From Endomicrobium sp. (GTDB lineage Bacteria; Elusimicrobiota; Endomicrobiia; Endomicrobiales; Endomicrobiaceae): 5,000 bases of DNA. The translations under genes and the position numbers were made by a program. Below, one piece after another: positions 1-5,000 of the stretch (the first letter of the stretch is position 1; the number at the start of each line of letters is the position of its first letter). The notes under the pieces are model-generated. The model searched no databases. It was not told the origin of the DNA and worked only from the letters and a program-made list of their open reading frames with translations. The DNA lies in the NCBI GenBank assembly GCA_031273885.1, contig JAISRA010000120.1:1-5000 (forward strand). Direction: 5' to 3'.

Positions 1-551
1 CACTTTCTTTGATATTTATATTTATGGTTCTTGCAAGTTTATATGAATCTGTTATAACTCCGTTTACAATTATGATGGCTCTTCCTCTTGCAATCATAGG
101 AGGTATCATCGCTTTATTAGCATCAGGTCAGTCGATTGATATGTTTACACTAATAGGTATGATAATGCTGCTTGGTATTGTTGCTAAAAATTCGATTTTA
201 TTGGTAGATTACATACAGCAACAGATGCGTAACGGTTTAAATATAGGCGATGCTATAATAGTAGCAGGAACTGTGAGGTTGCGTCCTATACTTATGACAT
301 CTTTTGCACTTATTGCAGGTATGCTTCCAACAGCTTTAGGTCTTAGCGAAGTAGGACAGTTCAGAAAAGGTATGGGGATTATTGTAATAGGCGGAGTGAT
401 AAGTTCTACTATTCTTACATTAATTGTTGTTCCTGCAGCTTTTGAGTATATGGAAAGGATAAGACATTTTTTCCGTAAAATAACCGGAAGATCTGAAAAG
501 AGAATGATCGATTATACCGAAGAGCAGCTAAAAAATAAATATCTGCAGTAG
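1..551 (+). CDS. RND (HAE1-type) efflux pump inner-membrane subunit, C-terminal part
   Basis: This is the last ~182 codons of an RND-superfamily proton-driven exporter; the frame is open to the window edge, so the start lies upstream (the TTG at 9 is internal). The protein sits in the inner membrane and works with a periplasmic adaptor and an outer-membrane channel to export drugs, lipids or other small molecules. Visible are the 'FMVLASLYES' segment, the conserved helix 'GIVAKNSILLVDY', whose Lys-Asn matches AcrB K940/N941 of the proton relay, and 'VRLRPILMTS', whose first Arg and Thr match AcrB R971 and T978. Four or five hydrophobic helices are recognisable, ending near 'IVVPAAFEYM', followed by a charged ~35-residue cytoplasmic tail, normal for the family. 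No missing key residue is seen in this part. Family assignment is secure; substrate cannot be inferred. The next feature is an independent tRNA unit, so this is the last gene of its operon as far as visible. Confidence 0.93.
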   Translation, partial: LSLIFIFMVLASLYESVITPFTIMMALPLAIIGGIIALLASGQSIDMFTLIGMIMLLGIVAKNSILLVDYIQQQMRNGLNIGDAIIVAGTVRLRPILMTSFALIAGMLPTALGLSEVGQFRKGMGIIVIGGVISSTILTLIVVPAAFEYMERIRHFFRKITGRSEKRMIDYTEEQLKNKYLQ

Positions 552-564
552 TTGGTTGCGGCTC

Positions 565-593
565 TTGACAAATAAATAAATAATTGGTAAGCT
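565..593 (+). promoter_or_regulatory. Promoter of the initiator tRNA gene
   Basis: A perfect -35 box TTGACA (565-570) is followed after exactly 17 bases by TAAGCT (588-593), which keeps the TA...T positions of a -10 box. The predicted transcription start is near 600, about 15 bases before the mature tRNA 5' end. The -10 match is only 3 of 6, so the -10 position is less certain than the -35. Confidence 0.6.
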
Positions 594-614
594 GCTACAA
601 AGTTTTTAAAGATT

Positions 615-688
<74 letters not shown>

Positions 689-713
689 TAAGTAAAAAAT
701 AAAAGAAAATTTA

Positions 714-742
714 GCGACCTTTCAAAAAGGTCGTATTTTTTT
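714..742 (+). terminator. Intrinsic terminator of the tRNA-fMet unit
   Basis: An 8-bp perfect stem, CGACCTTT (715-722) with AAAGGTCG (726-733), closes a 3-base loop and can be extended by a G:T pair (714/734). It is followed by a run of seven T (736-742). This is a textbook Rho-independent terminator 25 bases after the tRNA, and it also isolates the tRNA unit from the gene starting at 774. Confidence 0.88.
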
Positions 743-773
743 AATTTTTAGAAGTATTTTCTGTGAGTTTTTT

Positions 774-1343
774 ATGATTATAGGTTTGACGGGTTCTTGT
801 TGTTCAGGTAAGGATACTATAGCAAATTATATTTGCGAAAAACACGGTTATAAACATTTTTCGTTATCTGATGTTATAAGAGAAATAATGAGAAAGGAAA
901 GAATTGAGCCTACTAGAGAAAATCTCATGGTATTTGGAAGCAAACTAAGGGAAGAAAACGGAAACGAAGTTCTTGTAAAAAAGGTTTAAGAAAAAATCAT
1001 TTTGGGCGGTAAATATTGCATAACTTCTCTGAGACATTCTTGTGAAGTTAATGCGTTGAGAGAAAGAGAAGATTTTGTTTTAGTAAATGTTGATGCGCCT
1101 CAACACATACGTTTTGAAAGAATGCAGAAAAGAAAAAGACCAGGCGATCCTGTGACATTAGAAAGATTTATTGAACTCGAAAAAAAAGAATCTCAAACGA
1201 GTGGTCCTGGACAGCAGTTAAGCAAAACGGCAAATATGAGCAATATCACGATAATGAATGATTCAAATGATATGGCAACTTTGGAATGTATAATTGAAAA
1301 TTTATTAAAAAATATTAAGAAATGCTCGAGATATGCGAGATAG
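774..1343 (+). pseudogene. P-loop nucleotide-kinase-like protein (N-terminal half of a kinase/dCMP-deaminase type protein), interrupted
   Basis: One reading frame of 190 codons is broken only by a TAA at 987-989; the frame is identical on both sides (the TTG at 1002 is in phase with the ATG at 774). The N-terminal piece begins 'MIIGLTGSCCSGKDT', a Walker A P-loop, then 'SLSDVIREIM' and 'EPTRENLM'. After the stop come 'GGKYCITSLRHSCEVNALR', 'VNVDAPQHIRFERM', 'KRKRPGDPVTLERF' and a final 'MSNITIMNDS' segment. This order matches the dephospho-CoA-kinase-like NMP kinase fold (archaeal UPF0200-like) that in many bacteria is fused in front of a dCMP deaminase. The second piece ends '...SRYAR', just where the deaminase would begin with an RPSWDEYF-like motif, and then stops at 1341-1343. 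Coding character after the internal stop is intact, so inactivation looks recent. No clear ribosome-binding site precedes the ATG, which lies 31 bases after the terminator. Function of the kinase-like half is not established; the break is certain, the family assignment probable. Confidence 0.7.
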
Positions 1344-1670
1344 CGGCGACTAGCTAAAGAAGTCTTGGGTATGACCTGTACGGCAATAAAATCTTGAGGA
1401 AGATGGGTTAAAACAATAGTTTTATTTGTTTGGCAATTTGTCGTTATGCTTTCTCCATTTGAGAGATTTTTGATAAAGTACTAAAGATTGCAGTTTTGAT
1501 TGACCATGAGAGCCGAAAGAGAAAAATTATTGAAATTCCCAAGAAATTTTAGTCGATAGCAAAAATGTAGTTTTTAGTCTGGTTATAACGCTAAAATGTA
1601 CGTATGGAGTAGTGTCTTAGAATTACATTTAAAATAGATCCTCTGAAATCTGATATACTGTATACTTCAG
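1344..1670. other. Non-coding stretch with possible gene remnants
   Basis: No intact gene is visible on either strand. Directly after the kinase pseudogene, frame +1 reads 'LAKEVLGMTC' (from about 1352) and 'GRWVKTIV' (around 1400), which loosely resemble the 'IA..V..RSTC' and 'GR..GCVIVK' parts of dCMP deaminase; this would be the decayed C-terminal half of the preceding fusion. Further on, 1463-1552 is a 29-codon open stretch containing 'KIAVLIDHESRKRKIIEI', ending in TAG, with no start or ribosome-binding site; I do not recognise it. The rest shows frequent stops in all frames. Confidence 0.4.
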
Positions 1671-1672
1671 AG
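1641..1672. repeat. Nested inverted repeat just upstream of the tRNA-Cys promoter
   Basis: CTCTGAA (1641-1647) and TTCAGAG (1666-1672) are perfect inverted copies. Between them lies a second perfect inverted repeat, TATAC-T-GTATA (1654-1664). The element ends two bases before the -35 box of the tRNA promoter and has no T-run after it, so it is not a terminator. It could be an operator-like site or chance in AT-rich DNA. Confidence 0.4.
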
Positions 1673-1674
1673 TG

Positions 1675-1704
1675 TTGACTTATACTGTGCTATTTTAATA
1701 TACT
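1675..1704 (+). promoter_or_regulatory. Promoter of the tRNA-Cys/tRNA-Val unit
   Basis: TTGACT (1675-1680) and TATACT (1699-1704) are separated by 18 bases; each matches the sigma-70 consensus at five of six positions. The predicted start, near 1711, is about 10 bases before tRNA-Cys. This is the best promoter in the window. Confidence 0.8.
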
Positions 1705-1720
1705 CATACGCTGTTTGAGT

Positions 1721-1792
1721 GGTGCGGTACCCAAGTGGTAAGGGAGCAGTCTGCAAAACTGTTATTCGCCGGTTCAATTCCGGCCCGCACCT
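1721..1792 (+). tRNA. tRNA-Cys(GCA)
   Basis: A 72-base cloverleaf with anticodon GCA at 1753-1755. The acceptor GGTGCGG pairs perfectly with 1785-1791, and the discriminator base is T (U73), the main cysteine identity element. The T-arm is GCCGG-TTCAATT-CCGGC; the anticodon stem GCAGT/ACTGT has one G:T pair. CCA is not encoded. It lies 28 bases before tRNA-Val and probably shares its transcript. Confidence 0.97.
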
Positions 1793-1820
1793 ATTTCACA
1801 ATTACAGGAATTTGTATACA

Positions 1821-1894
1821 GCCCGGTTAGCTCAGTTGGTTAGAGTACTTCCTTGACATGGAAGGGGTCAGAAGTTCGAGTCTTCTACCGGGCA
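1821..1894 (+). tRNA. tRNA-Val(GAC)
   Basis: A 74-base cloverleaf with anticodon GAC at 1855-1857. The acceptor GCCCGGT pairs fully with 1887-1893 and the discriminator is A (A73), as expected for valine. The anticodon stem is CTTCC/GGAAG and the T-arm is AGAAG-TTCGAGT-CTTCT. CCA is not encoded. No separate promoter or clear terminator is visible, so it is most likely co-transcribed with tRNA-Cys. An open frame on the opposite strand across it is just the antisense of the tRNA. Confidence 0.97.
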
Positions 1895-1936
1895 TGTTTT
1901 TGAGGAAGTAGATTTTCACAAGATTTTGGGACATGT

Positions 1937-2640
1937 AAAAAAGACTCAAGATCATATACGTAGTAGAACATAAAGACAATATGTGCAGTCCATGAATTTT
2001 GGCGCTTTTGTGTAATAGTATCAATGAACTGTCATAAAGCAATTGTAGTAATTAGGATTGTGAACTTAGTCTTGATTTTAGTGAACTTGCAATCAAGTAT
2101 GTTTTTGGACCATATATCCGAAGGTTAAGGTCGTATTTGTCACAGGCCCTAGAGTTATATAACGGGTTTAGTTACATAATTAAACAAAGTTGTTGATTTT
2201 AAAATAGAGTAGAAAGAATAGTTTCGATGTTTCGTATGGCAAGTCCAATTATTTGACACAATATGACTGCTGATTTGGCAAGAAGGCAAGAATTTTTAAT
2301 TTTAATTGATATAAAATGCAGAGTGTCGCTGATTTGTTTAATTTGATTGTTATTGGAAGCGAAGGTTCGAATAAGTTAGATGTAAAGATTTTTTAAAGAC
2401 TTTGAAGGTGTATAAGCAAAAAATATTATGACAAGCACAAAAATAGGTATGAACTTAATGAACTCTAAATTGGAGAAATATCTCTTTTAAGCAATACAAA
2501 AAAATAAGTTTGAATAGAGATCTATTCTGTATCTCTGTCGTGATTCCAGGTGAAAGAATTGTGTGAGAAGAGTCAAAGATATTAAGAGTAAGTGATCAGA
2601 GTACAAGAATGTTAAGGACAATAAAAGTTTTTGCAAATTA
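1937..2640 (+). pseudogene. ileS: Decayed 3' part of a class I aminoacyl-tRNA synthetase, probably isoleucyl-tRNA synthetase
   Basis: No frame is open, but protein traces appear on the + strand in the order expected for IleRS from its KMSKS loop to its C-terminus. They are: 'KKDSRS' (1937-1954; compare KKMSKS); 'ILALLCNSIN' (1996-2025; compare ILRLW..S); 'YIRRLRSYL' (2113-2139; compare YRRIRNTLRYL); 'RIVSMFRMASPII' followed after a stop by H and 'TAD' (2215-2274), then 'IWQEG' one frame over (2273-2287; compare RLMAPILPHTAEEIW); W plus 'VRCKDFLKTLK' (2354-2407); 'KIGMNL' and 'SKLEKYL' (2440-2484; compare IGSSLEAKV); 'DLFCISVV' (2519-2542; compare ELFIVSQV); and a weak zinc-site-like 'CEKSQRY' (2562-2582). 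These need several frameshifts and stops, and about 300 bases are missing relative to a normal IleRS C-terminus. Everything upstream of KMSKS is absent: tRNA-Val ends 42 bases before. Position just before a traR/dksA gene fits the ileS-traR-lspA order known from Bacteroidetes and others. Each match alone is weak; the collinear series is the evidence. A valine or leucine enzyme is the alternative. Confidence 0.6.
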
Positions 2641-2642
2641 AT

Positions 2643-2647
2643 GGAGG
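2643..2647 (+). promoter_or_regulatory. Shine-Dalgarno that fixes the start at 2653
   Basis: GGAGG lies 5 bases before the ATG at 2653. An in-frame ATG at 2641 overlaps this site and has no ribosome-binding site of its own, so the downstream ATG is chosen as start. Confidence 0.8.
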
Positions 2648-2652
2648 AAATA

Positions 2653-4038
2653 ATGAATAAGAAAAATTTAGCAAGCTTTAAGAAAATCTTAATACAGAAA
2701 AAAACTGAGTTTTTAAATAAAACTATTAATATTCAAAGAGGAATAAGCACCGATTTAGTAGATACTAATGTTGGCGATGAAATAGATACAGCAAGCCAAA
2801 ATAGTGAAAAGGAAATGTATTTTGAACTTGCTGCAAACGACAAGATAACTTTAAGTGCCATAAATGATGCTCTAGCTAAAATAGAAAAAGGTGTCTATGG
2901 TCAATGCGAGTGTTGCAATAACATTATTCCGGTAGAAAGATTAAGAGCAATTTCATGGACAAGATATTGCATTAAGTGTCAGGAAGAAGCTGAAAATCCA
3001 AAAAGAAAAAAAATGATAACATTATTGTTAAGTCAAACTTTTTTTAAAAATTTTAGGTTATGGCTGGAAAGCATATTGTTGTTTATTATTATATTTTTTA
3101 TTGGTTTTTTATTTAAAAAATATGTTGCAAAATTTATTCAAAGTATGTTGGCGAAAACTGGGTTTGTTCTAGACAGCAGGATTATTGTAGTGTCTAGCAG
3201 TTATATTTCTTTTTGGTTTTTTCTCATAGCTTTATATGTTGCTTTGTTAAAAGCACCGGTAAATGTTGTGAATATAGTTGTTCATAAGTTTTTTTGCGGC
3301 GTATTCGCTTTCTCTGTAGTTGTTTTAGTTGCTTCAGTTGTTTCAAGATTTTTTCGTAAGTTGGTTCATGAAAAAATTGGGTCAAATATAATAAAGTTTA
3401 GTATAACTTTCTTTGGTTTAATATTAATATTAAATCAGGCCGGTATAAAGTTGACGCCTATTTTGACAACGTTGGGAATAGGCACAGTATCGTTAGCTTT
3501 TGCTCTTAAGGATACCCTTGCTAATTTTCTTGCCGGAATAAATATTCTTGCAAGTAAACAAATTTCAATGGATGATTATATAAGGCTTGATTCGGGACAA
3601 GAAGGAACGGTAATTGAAGTTAACTGGAGAACAACACTTATACGAGAGCTGTCTAATGCTGTTATTACAATTCCCAATAGTAAAGTATTATCCTCAGTAG
3701 TAACAAGTTTTCAGTTTAAAAAAGCTGAAGTCACTGCCTCTGTAAGTTGTGGAGTAGCTTATGGTAGCGATTTGGAATGCGTAGAAAAGATTGCAAAACT
3801 TGCAGCTCAGGAAATGATAGACAAGTGTGGAGATTCTGTAAAAACTTATGTTCCTGTTGTACTGTTTAAAGATTTTGCAGACTCTTCTATAAATTTCACT
3901 TTGTTTTTCAGAGTAAAAAATATTTATGCAAAAGCTTTTATGCAAAGTGAAGTATTAAAAAATCTTTATAAAAAGTTGGATGAAGAAAAAATAGAAATTC
4001 CACTTCCACAAAGAGTTGTTACTATAAATAAAGAATGA
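2653..4038 (+). CDS. DksA/TraR zinc-finger domain fused in frame to an MscS-type mechanosensitive channel (461 aa)
   Basis: Residues 1-120 are a complete DksA/TraR-family protein: a predicted coiled coil, the acidic tip motif D42-x-x-D45-x-A47 that in DksA enters the RNA polymerase secondary channel, then a zinc finger with C85/C88 and C106/C109 ('YCIKC'), ending 'EEAENPKRKK'. That is where ordinary members of this short family stop. Residue 121 is Met, and 121-461 have the length and order of a stand-alone MscS channel: about five hydrophobic helices (roughly 137-154, 177-199, 205-234, 246-264 and the pore helix 270-299 with 'LGIGTVSLAFALKDTLANF'), the beta domain ('GQEGTVIEVNWRTT', 'AVITIPNSKVLSS') and a C-terminal alpha/beta domain. 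MscS channels open under membrane tension and release solutes during osmotic downshock. Both halves look intact. They are joined across an A8 run (3006-3013) followed by ATGATAA; with one A fewer, the first protein would end at TGA overlapping the ATG of the second. The physical state is therefore either a real fusion, two proteins via slippage, or an artefact. panD follows after 39 bases. Families are secure; one-protein status is uncertain. Confidence 0.85.
   Translation: MNKKNLASFKKILIQKKTEFLNKTINIQRGISTDLVDTNVGDEIDTASQNSEKEMYFELAANDKITLSAINDALAKIEKGVYGQCECCNNIIPVERLRAISWTRYCIKCQEEAENPKRKKMITLLLSQTFFKNFRLWLESILLFIIIFFIGFLFKKYVAKFIQSMLAKTGFVLDSRIIVVSSSYISFWFFLIALYVALLKAPVNVVNIVVHKFFCGVFAFSVVVLVASVVSRFFRKLVHEKIGSNIIKFSITFFGLILILNQAGIKLTPILTTLGIGTVSLAFALKDTLANFLAGINILASKQISMDDYIRLDSGQEGTVIEVNWRTTLIRELSNAVITIPNSKVLSSVVTSFQFKKAEVTASVSCGVAYGSDLECVEKIAKLAAQEMIDKCGDSVKTYVPVVLFKDFADSSINFTLFFRVKNIYAKAFMQSEVLKNLYKKLDEEKIEIPLPQRVVTINKE
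3006..3019 (+). other. A8 homopolymer at the DksA/MscS junction with out-of-frame ATGATAA
   Basis: Eight A (3006-3013) precede TGATAA (3014-3019). In the present frame the last A begins an ATG codon (3013-3015), so reading continues into the channel. With seven A the upstream frame meets TGA and then TAA at once, while the channel gene would start at the overlapping ATG, giving the common ATGA stop/start overlap of translationally coupled genes. A8 runs are known slippage sites for RNA polymerase in AT-rich genomes. Confidence 0.75.
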
Positions 4039-4064
4039 TGCTAAAAAATAATAAGTAGTTTTAT

Positions 4065-4069
4065 GGAGG
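4065..4069 (+). promoter_or_regulatory. Shine-Dalgarno that fixes the panD start at 4078
   Basis: GGAGG sits 8 bases before the ATG at 4078. An in-frame upstream ATG at 4063 overlaps the site and would add five residues not seen in PanD proteins, so 4078 is the start. Confidence 0.85.
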
Positions 4070-4077
4070 TATTTAAA

Positions 4078-4419
4078 ATGAGGTTTGTTTTAAGTTCTAA
4101 GATATTTAAAGCTACAGTAACAGAAGCAAACTTGCAATATAAAGGAAGTATAACAATAGATATGGATCTTTGTGATAAAGCAGGTTTTTGGATAGGAGAA
4201 AAAGTTCTTGTTGTTTCAAATACATCGGGCGAGCGGTTGGAAACTTATATAATGCCGGGAAAGGCTAGTTCTGGGGTTATTTGTATGAATGGAGCGGCAG
4301 CTCATCTTATAAAAAATGGAGAAGAAGTGATAATAATGGGATTTACACTTTCAGATAAACCTATAAAGCCAAAAATTATTTTTGTCGACAAAAATAATAA
4401 AATTATAAAGATAAAATAG
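4078..4419 (+). CDS. panD: Aspartate 1-decarboxylase proenzyme
   Basis: PanD decarboxylates L-aspartate to beta-alanine in the cytosol, the precursor joined to pantoate to make pantothenate and CoA. The 113-residue product has the normal family length. It starts 'MRFVLSSKIFKATVTEANL' and carries 'YKGS', where self-cleavage between Gly23 and Ser24 makes the pyruvoyl cofactor. The substrate-site Tyr in 'LETYIMPG' and the strongly conserved 'NGAAAH' are also present. An Arg comparable to E. coli R54 is found just before ('GERLE'). No defect is seen. It lies 39 bases after the DksA/MscS frame on the same strand with no terminator between, so the two are probably co-transcribed, though nothing links their functions. 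No panB or panC is in the window. No convincing terminator follows. Confidence 0.96.
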   Translation: MRFVLSSKIFKATVTEANLQYKGSITIDMDLCDKAGFWIGEKVLVVSNTSGERLETYIMPGKASSGVICMNGAAAHLIKNGEEVIIMGFTLSDKPIKPKIIFVDKNNKIIKIK

Positions 4420-4496
4420 AATAGCTTTTAGCATGTATCTCTAAGTTAGTATTATAGATAAAGTAGATAATTGAGGTGTAAGTAAAATATATCACG

Positions 4497-4570
4497 CGGG
4501 GCGTAGCTCAGCTGGCTAGAGCGCTCGGTTCGGGGCCGTGAGGTCGCTGGTTCAAGTCCAGTCGCCCCGA
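4497..4570 (+). tRNA. tRNA-Pro(CGG), with unusual anticodon arm
   Basis: A 74-base cloverleaf with anticodon CGG at 4531-4533. The acceptor CGGGGCG pairs fully with 4563-4569; C1:G72 and A73 are proline identity features. The T-arm is GCTGG-TTCAAGT-CCAGT. The anticodon stem CTCGG/CCGTG contains a T28:T42 mismatch (4525/4539), and position 38 is G (4535) where A is normal. G37 is present. CCA is not encoded. No clear promoter or hairpin terminator was found; a short T-run follows at 4573-4577. Confidence 0.93.
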
Positions 4571-4788
4571 CGTTTTTGGAGAATACGAAAAATGCCTTTA
4601 AATTTTAAAATTTAATTTATTTTAAAGCCATAAAATACTGTAAGATCTGTGTTTTAGGGGGTAGTTTTTTGAATTGCAGTTTGATTTCTGTAGAGAAAGT
4701 ATTGTTTCGAAAATAAAAAATTGAAACTTTTTATATAGTCCTGTTTCCTCTCTTGTCATGTTTTATTAAATTTAATAGCAACTATTGC
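4571..4788. other. Intergenic stretch between tRNA-Pro and tRNA-Arg
   Basis: No gene or recognisable remnant is seen on either strand. It contains an 18-base perfect A/T palindrome (4598-4615). A TTGTCA (4753-4758) could be a -35 element for tRNA-Arg, but no good -10 lies at the right spacing, so no promoter is called. Confidence 0.4.
4598..4615. repeat. 18-base perfect A/T palindrome
   Basis: TTAAATTTT is followed directly by its exact inverse complement AAAATTTAA with no loop. It contains only A and T and lies in a very AT-rich intergenic region, so it may be chance. Confidence 0.35.
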
Positions 4789-4862
4789 GCCCTGGTAGCT
4801 TAATTGGATAGAGCAGATCCGTCCTAAGGATAAGGCTGGAGGTTCAATTCCTCTTCAGGGCG
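4789..4862 (+). tRNA. tRNA-Arg(CCT), with unusual anticodon arm
   Basis: A 74-base cloverleaf with anticodon CCT at 4823-4825, reading AGG. The acceptor GCCCTGG pairs with 4855-4861 with one G:T pair at its base; the discriminator is G73, allowed for arginine, and A20 in the D-loop (4808) is an arginine identity base. The T-arm is GGAGG-TTCAATT-CCTCT. The anticodon stem GATCC/GGATA has a G27:A43 mismatch (4816/4832), and position 32 is G (4821) where a pyrimidine is normal. CCA is not encoded. Eight T follow immediately (4863-4870) and may help termination. Confidence 0.9.
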
Positions 4863-5000
4863 TTTTTTTTTGAATTAACAAAATATTGATCAATTAGCTA
4901 TTTTAATAACGACTTTATCGAACGGAAATCGTATTAATTTAAACTTATCAAATGCCACATCAAAGAAAGAGTTATCAAATTAGATCAATTCCCTGTTTAC

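Noticed and set aside
1347..1420. Minus-strand open stretch reading 'FIAVQVIPKTSLASRRY' resembling a YggU-like protein start
   Set aside because: Short, no ribosome-binding site, and it lies opposite the likely deaminase remnant; similarity too weak to support.
1827..2042. 71-codon open frame on the minus strand
   Set aside because: Its C-terminal 20 residues are simply the antisense of tRNA-Val, and the remainder overlaps the ileS remnant on the opposite strand.
2512..2527. GAATAGA/TCTATTC inverted repeat as a terminator or operator
   Set aside because: The 2-base loop is too small for a hairpin, no T-run follows, and it lies within decayed coding sequence.
2641..2652. Upstream ATG as start of the DksA-MscS gene
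   Set aside because: That ATG overlaps the GGAGG ribosome-binding site, which is correctly spaced for the ATG at 2653.
3694..3945. 83-codon open frame on the minus strand
   Set aside because: It lies wholly inside the well-supported MscS coding region and resembles no known family.
4471..4496. TTGAGG plus TAAAAT as a promoter for tRNA-Pro
   Set aside because: The spacing between the boxes is far too short; no alternative -35 was found for the TAAAAT.
4914..4979. Minus-strand 21-codon run reading 'FDNSFFDVAFDKFKLIRF' as the C-terminus of a gene entering from the right
   Set aside because: It is preceded by an in-frame stop within the window and is too short to judge; no family resemblance seen.

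Overview
The window is AT-rich bacterial DNA with intact genes, freshly broken genes and heavily decayed gene remnants side by side, plus five scattered tRNA genes, none with an encoded CCA end. This pattern, with small gene units and long low-coding stretches, fits a reduced endosymbiont-like genome. My best guess is Elusimicrobiota of the Candidatus Endomicrobium type (termite-gut protist symbionts). That is an inference from overall character and family resemblance, not a database match.

Layout. Bases 1-551 are the C-terminal end of an RND (HAE1-type) efflux pump subunit. An initiator tRNA-fMet unit follows (615-688) with its own promoter (565-593) and intrinsic terminator (714-742). Bases 774-1343 encode a P-loop nucleotide-kinase-like protein cut by a single in-frame TAA; it looks like the N-terminal half of a kinase/dCMP-deaminase fusion whose deaminase half has decayed. 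Bases 1344-1670 have no gene but hold possible deaminase traces, an unassigned 29-codon open stretch and an inverted repeat. A strong promoter (1675-1704) drives tRNA-Cys and tRNA-Val. Bases 1937-2640 look empty, but collinear motif traces in all three frames indicate a decayed 3' part of a class I aminoacyl-tRNA synthetase, most likely ileS.

Bases 2653-4038 form one open frame joining a DksA/TraR zinc-finger protein to an MscS-type mechanosensitive channel. The junction is a run of eight A followed by ATGATAA. With seven A the frame would be two genes with the classic ATGA stop/start overlap, so the fusion looks like a one-base homopolymer event, a slippage site, or a sequencing error. panD (aspartate 1-decarboxylase) follows at 4078-4419, probably in the same transcript. 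The last 580 bases carry tRNA-Pro(CGG) and tRNA-Arg(CCT), both with unusual anticodon arms, separated by sequence in which I see no gene.

How the genes fit together. The window is not one pathway. A former ileS-traR/dksA cluster appears to have lost ileS in place and kept the regulator, now followed by a channel gene and panD (beta-alanine for CoA). The tRNA genes are the most conserved landmarks, yet two of them read codons (CCG, AGG) that other tRNAs can usually cover and may be under relaxed selection.
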